Source: Paludibacterium sp. B53371
GTDB lineage: Bacteria; Pseudomonadota; Gammaproteobacteria; Burkholderiales; Chromobacteriaceae
DNA: 64,000 bases
Reading direction: 5' to 3'
NCBI RefSeq assembly: GCF_018802765.1
Contig: NZ_CP069163.1
Span: forward strand, 3,562,873 to 3,626,872
Part shown: piece after piece, positions 9,452 to 18,287 of the stretch
Layout: every line of letters starts with the position of its first letter
Position numbering within the stretch: the first letter of the stretch is position 1
Notes under the pieces: model-generated
The model's input: only the letters and a program-made list of their open reading frames with translations
Databases searched by the model: none
What the model was told of the DNA's origin: nothing
Position numbers and translations under genes: made by a program

Positions 9452-9481
9452 GAACGGACAAGGGGCGGGTCAGCCCGCCTG
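9452..9481. terminator. Hairpin between convergent oxidoreductase and LysR genes
   Basis: GGCGGG pairs with CCCGCC around a TCAG loop in the 23-bp gap and runs into the LysR stop. There is no clear T-run on either strand, so termination is only suggested. Confidence 0.35.
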
Positions 9482-10372
9482 CAGGTAATCGGCGATGTGC
9501 TGCTGAAGAAAACGGCGCAGGCTGTCGATGGCCGGTGACAGCATCATGCGGTGTGCGCATAGCAGGTATAGCGGTGCCGCCTCGCCCTGCCAGTCATCCA
9601 TGACGGTGTGCAGGCGGCCGCTGCGCAGATCATCCAGCACGTCGAGCCGTGACTTGTAGGCCAGGCCATGGCCTTGCAGCGCCCAGCGCCGCACCTGTTC
9701 GCCGTCATCGGCAGTGCGGTCGCCACTGACGCGCACGCTGCTGGCATGCCCGTCGCGCCAGAAGGTCCATTGCTGGTGGGTGACATCATCCAGTGCAAAG
9801 CGCAGACAGTTGTAGCGGGGCAGCTCGGCGGGCTCTCCCGGCTGACCATGCTGGCGCAAAAATTCGGCCGAGGCACACAGCACGCGGCGGTTGTCCGCGG
9901 CCAGCGGCACGGCCACCAGTGTTGAGTCGGCCGGCTGCCCGTAACGAATGGCCAGATCGACCGGCTGTTTGAACAGGTCGCTCAGGCGGTCGCCGAGCCG
10001 GATCTGCAGACGCAGCCCCGGGTGCTGCTGCAGGAAGGTATTCAACAGATCGCTCAGCAGATGGCGCCCCAGATCCGAGGGCACGGACAAGGTCAACTTG
10101 CCGCCGATCGCCTGTTGCTCGCGGGCCAGACCGTCGCGTCCGGCCTGCAGGGCATCCAGTGCCGTACGGGCATGAGGCAGGTACTGCTCACCCTGGCGTG
10201 TCAGCCGCAGGCTGCGGGTGGAGCGCGCCAGCAGACGGGCCCCCAGATCCTGCTCCAGACGCTTGATGGCCGCGCTGGCGACCGCCGGGGTAATGTCCAG
10301 CGCACGCGCCGCAGCCGACAAACTGCCGTTGTCGGCTGCCAGTACGAAGATATTCAGGTCCTCGGCACGCAT
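9470..10372 (-). CDS. LysR-family transcriptional regulator downstream of nfsB-like gene
   Basis: 300 residues with the LysR helix-turn-helix at about 3-62 (NIFVLAADNGSLSAAARALDI) and a co-inducer domain (about 90-295). Its ATG abuts the stop of the upstream nitroreductase gene with no spacer, so the two are co-transcribed and probably translationally coupled. It most likely controls that reductase or the neighbouring quinone oxidoreductase, as many LysR proteins do for redox-stress enzymes. The co-inducer is unknown. Confidence 0.85.
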   Translation of the reverse strand: MRAEDLNIFVLAADNGSLSAAARALDITPAVASAAIKRLEQDLGARLLARSTRSLRLTRQGEQYLPHARTALDALQAGRDGLAREQQAIGGKLTLSVPSDLGRHLLSDLLNTFLQQHPGLRLQIRLGDRLSDLFKQPVDLAIRYGQPADSTLVAVPLAADNRRVLCASAEFLRQHGQPGEPAELPRYNCLRFALDDVTHQQWTFWRDGHASSVRVSGDRTADDGEQVRRWALQGHGLAYKSRLDVLDDLRSGRLHTVMDDWQGEAAPLYLLCAHRMMLSPAIDSLRRFLQQHIADYLQAG

Positions 10373-11029
10373 TTACAGGCGGGTGATGATGCGCTCTGCC
10401 GGCAGACGCGACTTCGGCAGCGCGGCGTTGAAGTCGTCGTCGCTGCGGTAGCCGAGCGCAATCATCAGGCTGCTGGTCAGGCCCTGGGCGCGCAGGCCCA
10501 GCTCGGCATCCATGGCCGCCTGGTCGAAGCCCTCGATCGGGCAGGCATCGATTTGCAGCATGCCGGCGCCGAGCAACAGCGTGCCGGCTGCCAGATAAAC
10601 CTGCTTTTCCATCCAGTGCTGGGCATCGCGCCGCTCAAAACGGTGCATGTCGACATAGAAGGCTCGGGCACGCTGTGCATTGGCGCGCGATTCGTCACTG
10701 CGTACGCGGCCGTCGACGGTTTCCTGATCCAGCAGTTCGGCCAGATAGTCGTCCTGAATGCTGGCACGGGTGCAGAACAGCACCACATGCGACGCGTGAC
10801 GGATTTTCGGCGAATTGGCGCTGTAGGGGCCTTCGGCGGCCTTGGCCAGCCGCGCCTTGCCCTCCTCGCTCGAGGCAATCACGTAATGCCAGGGCTGCGA
10901 GTTGATCGAGGACGGGCTGAAGCGCAGCAGGGTTTCGATCTGCGCGACCTGCTCGTCGGATAATTTGCGCGCCGGGTCGAAGGCCTTGGTGGCGTGGCGG
11001 GTCTGAACAATGTCGGCCAGGGTGTGCAT
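10373..11029 (-). CDS. Oxygen-insensitive NAD(P)H nitroreductase (NfsB-like)
   Basis: 218 residues of the FMN nitroreductase family. RHATKAFDP at the N-terminus and SPSSINSQPWHYVI (FMN site) match NfsB/dihydropteridine reductase proteins, as does the C-terminal GYRSDDD. It reduces nitroaromatics, quinones or pterins by two electrons with NAD(P)H. I chose ATG at 11029 (MHTLADIV) because GAGG sits 8 bp before it; an in-frame ATG at 11044 adds five residues. It is operonic with the LysR gene that follows directly. Confidence 0.87.
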   Translation of the reverse strand: MHTLADIVQTRHATKAFDPARKLSDEQVAQIETLLRFSPSSINSQPWHYVIASSEEGKARLAKAAEGPYSANSPKIRHASHVVLFCTRASIQDDYLAELLDQETVDGRVRSDESRANAQRARAFYVDMHRFERRDAQHWMEKQVYLAAGTLLLGAGMLQIDACPIEGFDQAAMDAELGLRAQGLTSSLMIALGYRSDDDFNAALPKSRLPAERIITRL

Positions 11030-11153
11030 GGTTTTTCCTCGCATCAGGGAGATTGGTCCACGAAGATCATTACTGGATCGTGCAGGATGGCATAGTGCGG
11101 ATCCGGCGAATCAGTTTCGTGTTTTTTTTGAAAATATAAGCCAATTTTCAATT

Positions 11154-11666
11154 TCATGGTGTGGCGGGACGCCGCCGGGCCATGCGCAGGGCCTGTACAT
11201 ACCGACCCTGACTGAAGGCAAAGCCCGGACACGTGGCCTCGCACTGAAAACCGCACTGCTGGTACAGCGCCAGGGCCGGCAGATTGTCATCGTTGACCGC
11301 CAGCTCCAGGCGGCGCAGTCCCAGTGTCTCATCGGCCAGCTCAATGGCGGCCTGCAGCAGGCGGCGGCCAATGCCCTGTCCTTGCCAGGCGGGCGCCACC
11401 GCCAGCACCAGCATACCGGTGTGCTGTCGCGGTGCGGCCTGAACCTCCAGCACGACCTGACCGATGACCTGCCCGATGACCTGCCCGGCCTGCTCCGCCA
11501 CCAGAATGTGGATGGCGGGCGGGATGGCCTGCAGGCGCCGGTGCCAGCCTTCGACGCTGCCGTGAGGCAGTTGCAGCGTACCGGCCAGCACGCCGTCGCT
11601 GGCATAGAGTGCCGCCAGGTCGGCCGCGTCGGCCGGCCTGACGGTGCGGAGCTGCAGCGTGGGCAT
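11154..11666 (-). CDS. GNAT family N-acetyltransferase (paralogue 1)
   Basis: 170 residues with the acetyl-CoA-binding motif WQGQGIGRRLL at about 108-118. It is close in plan to the next gene: both carry AGTLQLP near residue 30 and align over the whole length, so they are tandem paralogues. It contains an unusual GQVI-GQVI-GQVV repeat encoded by three 12-bp units. The product resembles the YhhY/AaaT group that acetylates amino acids or small amines. The substrate is unknown. Its ATG follows the stop of its partner without a spacer. Confidence 0.8.
   Translation of the reverse strand: MPTLQLRTVRPADAADLAALYASDGVLAGTLQLPHGSVEGWHRRLQAIPPAIHILVAEQAGQVIGQVIGQVVLEVQAAPRQHTGMLVLAVAPAWQGQGIGRRLLQAAIELADETLGLRRLELAVNDDNLPALALYQQCGFQCEATCPGFAFSQGRYVQALRMARRRPATP
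11454..11489 (-). repeat. Three tandem 12-bp units inside a GNAT gene
   Basis: Units GACCTGACCGAT, GACCTGCCCGAT and GACCTGCCCGGC lie head to tail. On the coding strand they encode GQVI-GQVI-GQVV within the acetyltransferase. The unit length is a multiple of three, so copy-number change would keep the frame. Confidence 0.8.
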
Positions 11667-12164
11667 TTAGCGTCCCTTGATGCGTGCCATGAAGTAGCTG
11701 TTGACCAGCTCGCCGTTGCGGAAAGCGTGTTCAACCGCCTCGCCCTCAATCACGAAGCCGCACTTGCGATAGAGCGCGATGGCCGCCTGGTTGTCGGTGT
11801 ACACCTCCAGCTCCAGCCGTGACAGATTGAGCCAGTTGTCGGCCATATCGACGGCGGCGGCGAGCAACTGGCTGCCGATGCCTTGTCCCTGAAAACGGTC
11901 GTGCACGCCCATGCCGATGGTACCGACATGCTTGCGACGGACTTGCGGACATTGTTGCAGTGAGAGCTGGCCGACCACCTGGCCATCGAGTTCGGCCACC
12001 AGATTGGTCATGCCTGCCGGGATCTCGGTCAGGCGTTTTTGCCACAGGGCGAGTGAGGGATAGGGCAGCTGCAGGGTCCCGGCCATGGCTTTGGGACTGC
12101 TGTAGATCGCGTGGATGGCATCGAGGTCACGCGGCTCGGCGTGGCGGATGGTGACGTGGCGCAT
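11667..12164 (-). CDS. GNAT family N-acetyltransferase (paralogue 2, AaaT/YhhY-like)
   Basis: 165 residues. IRHAEPRDLDAIHAIYSSP opens the fold, the acetyl-CoA loop is FQGQGIGSQLL, and NQAAIALYRKCGFVIEGE is the conserved C-terminal strand-helix. The closest described relatives are L-amino-acid N-acetyltransferases of the YhhY/AaaT type. It is upstream of and directly adjacent to paralogue 1, with no intergenic base. The pair likely arose by tandem duplication and then diverged. Substrate choice cannot be read from sequence. Confidence 0.82.
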   Translation of the reverse strand: MRHVTIRHAEPRDLDAIHAIYSSPKAMAGTLQLPYPSLALWQKRLTEIPAGMTNLVAELDGQVVGQLSLQQCPQVRRKHVGTIGMGVHDRFQGQGIGSQLLAAAVDMADNWLNLSRLELEVYTDNQAAIALYRKCGFVIEGEAVEHAFRNGELVNSYFMARIKGR

Positions 12165-12246
12165 GATCTGCCCTTTCTGTTTTTTGTCGTGGGCAGATCA
12201 TCCTAACGCGCCGAATTTGTCTATGCAAATAAAATATTGCGCTGCA

Positions 12247-13512
12247 TCATCCGTAGCGGCGTGCCGCTTCCAGCGCCAGCCCGCAGCCAATACTGCCGAA
12301 ACGGTTGCCTTCGACATGGCGTGCCGACGGGAACAACTGGGCGATGCGCTGGCGCAACCAGGGGATGGCACTGGCGCCACCGGTGAAGTACAGGGTGTCG
12401 ATCTGGTCGTCACGCAGACCGGCATCCTGCAATACCACGTGGGCGGTACGGCCGATGCTGTCGATCAGCGGCGTCAGGGCCTGTTCCATCAGACTCTGTT
12501 CAAAGCGGGCAATCAGGCCCGTTTCAAGATGGGTCAGATCCAGTGCCGCGCTCGGCGCGGCGCATAGGTCGATCTTGGCCTGCTCGACCTGCATCGCCAG
12601 GCGGTGCCCGGCGCGCTGGTTGATCAGGTTGAACAGGCGATCGATCAGCGGCAGCGCCACGGCATCGCGATAGACATCCTGCAGCTCCATCCACACCTTG
12701 CGGGTATACAGGGTGTTGATGCTGTGCCAGGTCGCCAGGTTGAAGTAATAGCCGGAGGGCATCTCGGCGCCATTCTTCAGTTGCGTGCGGTAACCGAACA
12801 GCGGCATGGCCTGCGACAGACTCAGCACGCGGTCGAAGTCGGTGCCGCCGATATGCACCCCGCCGGTGGCGAGGATATCGGACTGGCGGTCGCTCAATGC
12901 ACGGCGTTCCGGTGCCAGGCGGATCAGGGTGAAGTCCGAGGTACCGCCACCGATATCCACCACCAGCACGCGCTCTTCGCGCTCAATCACCGATTCGTAA
13001 TCCATGGCCGCGGCAATCGGTTCCAGCTGGAAACTGACTTCCTGGAAGCCGATGGCACGGGCGATCTCGGCCAGCGTGTCTTCGGCCAGCTTGTCTGCCC
13101 TGGGGTTGTCGTCGACAAAGAACACCGGGCGGCCCAGCACGGCGTGCTCGAAACGTCGCCCGGCATGCGCTTCGGCACGGCGCTTGAGTTCGGCGACGAA
13201 CACCGTCAGCAGCTGGCGAAATGGCAGGGCGCGTCCCTGCACCTCGGTCTGGCCATCCAGCAGGCTGGAACCGAGCAGGCTCTTGAGCGAGCGCATCAGC
13301 CGGCCTTCGTCACCCTGCATGTAGATTTCCAGCGCATGGCGGCCGAAATGCACGCAGTCCTCTTCGTAGTCGAAGAACACGACCGAAGGCAGGGTGTCCT
13401 CGCCGTTTTCCAGCGGAATCAGCGGAGCGTGGCCAGCATGGTGCCAGCCGACGGTCGAATTGGAAGTGCCAAAGTCGATGCCACAAGCCTTGGCGGCGGT
13501 CGGGAGCGTCAT
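12247..13512 (-). CDS. Hsp70-family protein (YegD-like), without C-terminal chaperone domain
   Basis: 421 residues. The actin-like ATPase fold is intact: phosphate loop GIDFGTSNSTVG at the N-terminus, VVDIGGGTSDFTL in the middle and a late TGGASAIPWLR. The protein ends after the nucleotide-binding region, so the substrate-binding domain of DnaK is missing, as in E. coli YegD. It is probably an orphan ATPase chaperone-like protein of unknown client. I chose ATG at 13512 because the motif begins 13 residues later; longer readings add unconserved sequence. No co-chaperone genes are adjacent. Confidence 0.85.
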   Translation of the reverse strand: MTLPTAAKACGIDFGTSNSTVGWHHAGHAPLIPLENGEDTLPSVVFFDYEEDCVHFGRHALEIYMQGDEGRLMRSLKSLLGSSLLDGQTEVQGRALPFRQLLTVFVAELKRRAEAHAGRRFEHAVLGRPVFFVDDNPRADKLAEDTLAEIARAIGFQEVSFQLEPIAAAMDYESVIEREERVLVVDIGGGTSDFTLIRLAPERRALSDRQSDILATGGVHIGGTDFDRVLSLSQAMPLFGYRTQLKNGAEMPSGYYFNLATWHSINTLYTRKVWMELQDVYRDAVALPLIDRLFNLINQRAGHRLAMQVEQAKIDLCAAPSAALDLTHLETGLIARFEQSLMEQALTPLIDSIGRTAHVVLQDAGLRDDQIDTLYFTGGASAIPWLRQRIAQLFPSARHVEGNRFGSIGCGLALEAARRYG

Positions 13513-13724
13513 GATATGAGCAGGCGAGGGAAAAGGTCGGCGATGATACGCCTTATGTCTCTGATCGACAAGGAAATGATGTGTATGGAACGCCGGAAAC
13601 GGCTTTCCCCTGCCGGCATGGTCAGGCACGCGGTTTCGCAGTATATTCATTCCAAAGTCATATTTATCGCTCAATAACCATGCCATTTTGGGCATCAGAT
13701 CACGTCCAACCGGAGGGAGAGTGC

Positions 13725-14426
13725 ATGGCGCTCATGGAAACCCTGCAGCATCTGCAACGCACCGTGCCGTTTGACAGTCAGCGCGAGCGCGCCGTGGCGA
13801 TCCACGACTATGTGCGCGATCACATCGCCTTCGGCTTCACCACCTGGTTTGAGACCGTCACCCCGGCACAAACCCTGCTCAGAGGCCGTGGCCACTGCAA
13901 TGCTCAGGCCGACCTGATGTGTGCCTTGTTGCAGGCGGCCGGCCTGGCTGCCCGGTTACGCTTTGTCCAGCTCGACAAGCGGGTGTTGCGTCATGCCGTG
14001 CCGGCGCTGGTCTATCAGTGCCTGCCTCCGGATCTGTTTCATGCGGTGATTCAGGTCGAGATCGATGGTGTCTGGCGGCATTGCGACAGTTACATCTTCG
14101 AGCCCGAGGTGTTTGCCGCTCAGCAGAAAAAGCGTCTGGCTGCCGGTCTGCCGCTGGGTTATGGCGTGACCAGCGAAGGGACCTGCCATTGGTCGGGCGA
14201 CGCCGATGCCTTCAGTCAGGCGCGTCCGACCGATCTGCACGCGCAGGACCCCCTGTTTGCCTCGCTGGCTGAGGCCATGGCAGCACGGGCCGGCAATAAT
14301 CATCTGATGGGGCTGCACTTCAATCAGTGGCTGGGCGCGGTGCCAGCGCCGCTGCAGCACGCGGCGGAGCATTATCTCAACAGTCGTCTGCCACATCCTT
14401 CCGCGCCGGCAGAAAAGGAGCACTGA
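13725..14426 (+). CDS. Transglutaminase-like (cysteine protease fold) protein
   Basis: 233 residues, no signal peptide. The catalytic cysteine lies in LLRGRGHCNAQADLMCALLQAAGL, the usual site of transglutaminase-like enzymes. Possible histidine and aspartate partners are in FHAVIQVEIDGVWRHCDSY. Such proteins are often cytoplasmic peptidases or deamidases; the substrate is unknown. The start is fixed by a GGAGGGA ribosome site at 13712-13718. It is divergent from the Hsp70-like gene across a 212-bp spacer and does not form an obvious operon with the next gene. Confidence 0.72.
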   Translation: MALMETLQHLQRTVPFDSQRERAVAIHDYVRDHIAFGFTTWFETVTPAQTLLRGRGHCNAQADLMCALLQAAGLAARLRFVQLDKRVLRHAVPALVYQCLPPDLFHAVIQVEIDGVWRHCDSYIFEPEVFAAQQKKRLAAGLPLGYGVTSEGTCHWSGDADAFSQARPTDLHAQDPLFASLAEAMAARAGNNHLMGLHFNQWLGAVPAPLQHAAEHYLNSRLPHPSAPAEKEH

Positions 14427-14503
14427 GCGGCAGTACGACGGCGTTGTCATGACACGGTGTTTGGGCTACCAATGAAGGACAGCCATTCATCGTGAGAACT
14501 GCC

Positions 14504-15445
14504 ATGCGCTTCGGTTGCCTGCTGCCCCTGCTGCTGTTCGTCCCTGTCTGGGGGGCGGATTGCATCGAGGTGGTCTCGGCCGGCGGCAGCCCCAGTTTCT
14601 GGGGGGCCGTTGGCGAGGGCGCCATGGCGGCCGGTCGCGAGCTGGGCGTCGCCATCCATTACCTCAATCCGAGCGAAGAAACCGATAAACAGGGGCAGGA
14701 TCAGCTGATTCGCCAGTTGGCGAGCCTCAAGTGTCGAGCCCTGGTGCTGGCGCCCAATGCGCCGGAGCGCGCGCGCCAGAGTGCGCTCTTGATGCAGCAG
14801 GGGACGCCGGTGGTCTTCATCGATCGTACCGAGGCCGATGCCCGTCCGCTGGCCTTGGTCGGTACCGACAATGATGCCGCCGGCCGATTGGCCGGGGAGC
14901 AGATGGTGCGCCGCCTGCGCGGAACCGGTCTGCACCGGGTGGTGCTGATGCGCTTCAAAAAGGGCGTGCAATCGACCGATGAGCGTGAGCAGGGGTTTCT
15001 TGACGTGGTGCGCAAGGCAGGACTGACCGTGGTGGCCGACCCCTATCTCGGGCCGGCCGAGAGCGATGCCCGGCTCCGGTCCGAGCAGGTACTGCGTCGC
15101 TTGGGCAAGGGCTTCGACGCGATTTTCACCCCGAACGAAACCACCACTTCGGGGACCTTGCAGACCGTGCAGAAACTGGGTCTGGCCGGCAAGGTCATGT
15201 TGATCGGATTCGACATCAATCCCCTGCTCTACGAGGCCATCCGCCAGCGCACCATCTCGGTGCTGGTGCTGCAGCGGCCATTCCAGATGGGCTATGTCGG
15301 CGTGACGCTGGCCTGGCGGGCCGCGCATGGCGCCAGACCGAGTGCTGCCAGAGTCGACAGCGGCGTCACGCTGCTGACCCACGACAACATGAACCAGAAA
15401 GACATCCTGTTCTTTTCCAACTATCGCGGCGTCAAGCCGCAATGA
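14504..15445 (+). CDS. Orphan periplasmic sugar-binding protein (RbsB/PBP type I)
   Basis: About 313 residues. A short signal peptide (MRFGCLLPLLLFVPVWGA) is followed by a Peripla_BP fold: SAGGSPSFWGAVGEGAMAAG near the start, VLAPNAPERARQ, VVFIDRTEADAR and IFTPNETTTSGTLQ. These resemble ribose/galactose-type ABC binding proteins. No permease or ATPase gene is nearby, so it either shares an importer encoded elsewhere or serves as a receptor. A GTG at 14492 would add four residues. Its stop is 3 bp from the convergent PfkB kinase stop. Confidence 0.78.
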   Translation: MRFGCLLPLLLFVPVWGADCIEVVSAGGSPSFWGAVGEGAMAAGRELGVAIHYLNPSEETDKQGQDQLIRQLASLKCRALVLAPNAPERARQSALLMQQGTPVVFIDRTEADARPLALVGTDNDAAGRLAGEQMVRRLRGTGLHRVVLMRFKKGVQSTDEREQGFLDVVRKAGLTVVADPYLGPAESDARLRSEQVLRRLGKGFDAIFTPNETTTSGTLQTVQKLGLAGKVMLIGFDINPLLYEAIRQRTISVLVLQRPFQMGYVGVTLAWRAAHGARPSAARVDSGVTLLTHDNMNQKDILFFSNYRGVKPQ

Positions 15446-15448
15446 CGC

Positions 15449-16354
15449 TCAGTCGTTGAGGCGAGCCGCCACCTGCGCCAGGGTCGGGGCGTGAAAACCG
15501 TGTTGTTCGGCACAGCAGGCGGCGCAGGCCCGCGCCAGTTGCATCTGATCGGTGGCGGAGGCTTCGGGCTGCATCAGACGGCTGGCCAGCCAGCCGCCGA
15601 AAGCCGCGTCACCGCAACCGAGCGTATCCCTGACGCTGACCGGCAGGGCATTGGCATGGCTGACCTGACCCTGGCTGATCAGGCTCAGGCCGCTGGCGCC
15701 GCGGGTCAGCAGAATCTGCGCCTTCGGCGCCAGGGCCTGCAGGCGATCCAGCGCCCGTGCTTCGTCGGCATCGGGAAACAGCCCGGCCAGATCTTCTTCC
15801 GAGACTTTGACAAAATCACTCAGTGCGGCCATGGCGGCGAAGCGGGCGGGATAGTCTGCCGCGCGCATCGGCAGGCGGAAATTCGGGTCAAAGGCAATCA
15901 GGGTGCCACGGGCCGCCAGTTGTCCGGCGATGGCCAGCAGGCGGTCGGCCAGCGGCGGACGGGCCAGGCTGATGCCGCCGAAGCAGGCGATCCTGGCGGC
16001 CTCCATCCAGCCGTCCGGCAGGGCCGCCGGGTCGAAATGCAGGTCAGCGCTGTTGTCGCCGACGAAGAAATATTGTGGAGGCTCGGTTGCCGGCACCATG
16101 GCCAGCAAGGGCGTGTGCGGCAGGCGCTGCAGGAAGCGTGTGTCGAGACCGGCGGTCGTGGCCTCATGGGCCAGCTGCAGGCCAAAGTAATCGTCGCTGA
16201 TGGCACCGGCAAAGGCGGCGGAAAGACCCAGGCCGGCGGCGATGCGTGCCAGATTCAGCCCGGCACCGCCGGGGCAGGCTTGCCAGCGATCATCAGGCTG
16301 GCGGATGAAGTCGGTCAGGGCGTCACCGAAGACAACAAAACGGGGCAGGGACAT
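15449..16354 (-). CDS. PfkB-family sugar kinase (fructokinase-like)
   Basis: 301 residues. The N-terminal GG motif (PGGAGLNLARIAAGLG) and the C-terminal anion-hole motif DTLGCGDAAFGGWLA, with the catalytic aspartate in GD, define the PfkB/ribokinase family. It phosphorylates a sugar in the cytoplasm with ATP; fructose is the best guess from the fructokinase-like GD[A]LTDF start, but the sugar is not certain. I use ATG at 16354 rather than an in-frame TTG at 16369. It is convergent with a sugar-binding protein gene. Confidence 0.82.
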   Translation of the reverse strand: MSLPRFVVFGDALTDFIRQPDDRWQACPGGAGLNLARIAAGLGLSAAFAGAISDDYFGLQLAHEATTAGLDTRFLQRLPHTPLLAMVPATEPPQYFFVGDNSADLHFDPAALPDGWMEAARIACFGGISLARPPLADRLLAIAGQLAARGTLIAFDPNFRLPMRAADYPARFAAMAALSDFVKVSEEDLAGLFPDADEARALDRLQALAPKAQILLTRGASGLSLISQGQVSHANALPVSVRDTLGCGDAAFGGWLASRLMQPEASATDQMQLARACAACCAEQHGFHAPTLAQVAARLND

Positions 16355-16416
16355 GGTGGTATCCGGCAATCAAGAAAGACGGTGCAGGATAAGGCCGGCT
16401 GCACCCGGCTGAACAG

Positions 16417-17142
16417 TCAGCGGCGCTGGCGGGTTCGCCTGGCCGGTTTGGCCTGGGCCTGGCTGCGATACCAGGCTTCGAGCGCTGCTTCGGCATGCAG
16501 GATGTGCTGGCGCAGAAAGGCGGCGGCACTGATGGCATCCTTGGCCTTGCACAGTGCCAGCAGCTGGCTGTGCTCCTGATGGGCACGCTCGTTGAAGCCG
16601 GTCAGCAGAATCTGCATGCGGGTATAGCGGTCGGTGCGGTTATGCAGCTGCTCGATCAGGGCCAGGGTCTGCGGCCGTTCGGCAGCGCGATAGAGCGCCA
16701 GATGAAAGCGGGCGTTGAGCACGCCCCAGGAGGCGATGTCACGGTCGTTCAGCGCCCGCTCGAAGTCGGCCAGCAGCGCCTCGGCGGCGGCAATGTCTGC
16801 GGCACACTGACGCGGTATCGCTTCCAGCAGCACATCGCATTCCAGCAGCACCCTGACCCGCAGCAGCTCGACGATTTCCGGCAGGGACAGCTCGGACACC
16901 ACCGCGCCGCGATTCTCGATGATGGTGACCAGCCCTTCGGCCTCCAGCTGACGCAGCGCCTCGCGAATCGGCACCCGGCTCATGCCCAGTTCGCGCGACA
17001 GGGCTTCCTGGCGCAACTGGCCGCCATCGGCCCATTCCCCGGCCAGAATACGCTGGCGCAGGGTTTCGGTGGCGATGGCGGTCAGGCTTTGTGGGGTGTC
17101 GTTGCTGGTGGTCATGATGGCGGCTCGCTCTGGGGCATCCAT
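16417..17142 (-). CDS. GntR/FadR-family (FCD) regulator of the hydroxyproline locus
   Basis: 241 residues. A GntR winged helix spans about 25-90 (LRQEALSRELGMSRVPIREALRQLEAEG). An all-helical FCD ligand domain follows with metal-ligand-like residues (AIPRQ, NARFHLALYRAAE, HQEHSQLL). FCD regulators bind TTGTATACAA-like palindromes; exactly such sites occur in the lhpC-lhpA spacer 1 kb away. It lies 20 bp downstream of the deaminase gene on the same strand, so it is co-transcribed and probably represses both arms until hydroxyproline or a product binds. ATG at 17115 is an alternative start. Confidence 0.85.
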   Translation of the reverse strand: MDAPERAAIMTTSNDTPQSLTAIATETLRQRILAGEWADGGQLRQEALSRELGMSRVPIREALRQLEAEGLVTIIENRGAVVSELSLPEIVELLRVRVLLECDVLLEAIPRQCAADIAAAEALLADFERALNDRDIASWGVLNARFHLALYRAAERPQTLALIEQLHNRTDRYTRMQILLTGFNERAHQEHSQLLALCKAKDAISAAAFLRQHILHAEAALEAWYRSQAQAKPARRTRQRR

Positions 17143-17162
17143 CTTACCATTGCCGCACAGGC

Positions 17163-18065
17163 TCAGTGCGGCGACAGGGTCGGCCGAGTCGCCAGTCCGC
17201 TGCGGATGATGGCTTCCACCTGTTCGCGCTCGCGGCCGCTCAGCGGCAGGCGTGGGGCCCGCACATGCTCGCTGCCCTGTCCGACCATGGCCTGCGCCAG
17301 CTTCAGGTTCTGCACCAGCTTCATCGACACATCCAGATGCAACAACGGTGCAAACCAGCGATACAGTGCGCGCGCCTCCTGCCAGCGCCCTGCCTGGGCC
17401 AGACGCCAGATCGCCACCGTTTCCGCCGGGAAGGCCACCACCAGACCGGCCACCCAGCCATCCGCGCCCATCATCAGGCTTTCCAGCGCCAGGTCATCCA
17501 CGCCGCTGAACAGGGCAAAGCGCTGGCCGACGGTATTGATGATGTTGGTCAGGGTGCGGATATCGCCGCTGGATTCCTTGATGGCGACGAATTTTGGTTC
17601 ATGAGCCATTTCGGCATACATCTCGGGCGTGATGTTGACGCCATAGGCCACGGGGTTGTTGTAAATCATGATCGGCAGGGGGCTGGCATCCGCCACGCGC
17701 TGATAGTGATGGAGCGTTTCACGCGCGTCCGACACATAGCGCATGGCCGGCAGCAGCATGATGCCGTCGGCCCCCGCTGCATGCGCAGCCTGGGCCAGGG
17801 CACGGGCGGCACGCGTGCTGTCTTCCGCCACGGTCAGCAGCACCGGCTTGTCGCCGGCCACTTCTTTGGCGGTTCGGAGGATGGCCAGCTTTTCCTCTGC
17901 CGTCAGGGTCGAAGCCTCGCCCAGCGAGCCACAGACGATGATGCCATCGACGCCGTTGTCGAGCTGCCAGGCGATATGCCGGGCGGTCGCCGCCAGATCA
18001 AGCGATTCATCGGCATGGAATTGGGTGGTCACGGCGGGAAAGACCCCGCGCCAAAGGTGGGTCAT
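17163..18065 (-). CDS. lhpC: DapA-family Delta1-pyrroline-4-hydroxy-2-carboxylate deaminase (hydroxyproline pathway)
   Basis: 300 residues of the DHDPS/NAL aldolase family. The Schiff-base lysine K163 is in FVAIKESSGD and the partner tyrosine Y135 in PIMIYNNP. The phosphate-loop variant CGSLGEASTLTAEEK replaces GTTGE of true DapA. Next to a 4-hydroxyproline epimerase and a D-amino-acid dehydrogenase, the expected reaction is deamination of pyrroline-4-hydroxy-2-carboxylate to 2-oxoglutarate semialdehyde. The ATG at 18065 has AGGAG ahead; a TTG at 18071 is unlikely. The gene for the next step (semialdehyde dehydrogenase) is not adjacent. Confidence 0.82.
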   Translation of the reverse strand: MTHLWRGVFPAVTTQFHADESLDLAATARHIAWQLDNGVDGIIVCGSLGEASTLTAEEKLAILRTAKEVAGDKPVLLTVAEDSTRAARALAQAAHAAGADGIMLLPAMRYVSDARETLHHYQRVADASPLPIMIYNNPVAYGVNITPEMYAEMAHEPKFVAIKESSGDIRTLTNIINTVGQRFALFSGVDDLALESLMMGADGWVAGLVVAFPAETVAIWRLAQAGRWQEARALYRWFAPLLHLDVSMKLVQNLKLAQAMVGQGSEHVRAPRLPLSGREREQVEAIIRSGLATRPTLSPH

Positions 18066-18128
18066 GGTCAACGCTCCTGAGTCTGGATCGGGCAGCCCGG
18101 TGCTGCCTCCTGTTTTCCATGCTAGGAA

Positions 18129-18163
18129 TTTTTGTATACAAAAAGCAAAGATTTTGCATGCAA
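18129..18163. promoter_or_regulatory. Paired GntR/FCD-type operators upstream of lhpC
   Basis: A 16-bp perfect palindrome TTTTTGTATACAAAAA (18129-18144, core TTGTATACAA) and a second palindrome TTGCATGCAA (18154-18163) lie with centres 22 bp apart, two helical turns. Both match the TTGTATACAA class bound by FCD regulators such as the one encoded at 16417-17142. They sit 64-98 bp before the lhpC start, where they could cover its promoter. Confidence 0.7.
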
Positions 18164-18287
18164 TTCATGCCGTGAAAGCAGGCGGCACTGCATGAGTGAT
18201 TTTTTGCAACATCGCCAATTATTCAATAAATAAAAGGCTTTTGATTAGTTTTTACCTGGGTTTTGTCATGTTGCAGATTGTCGTATT

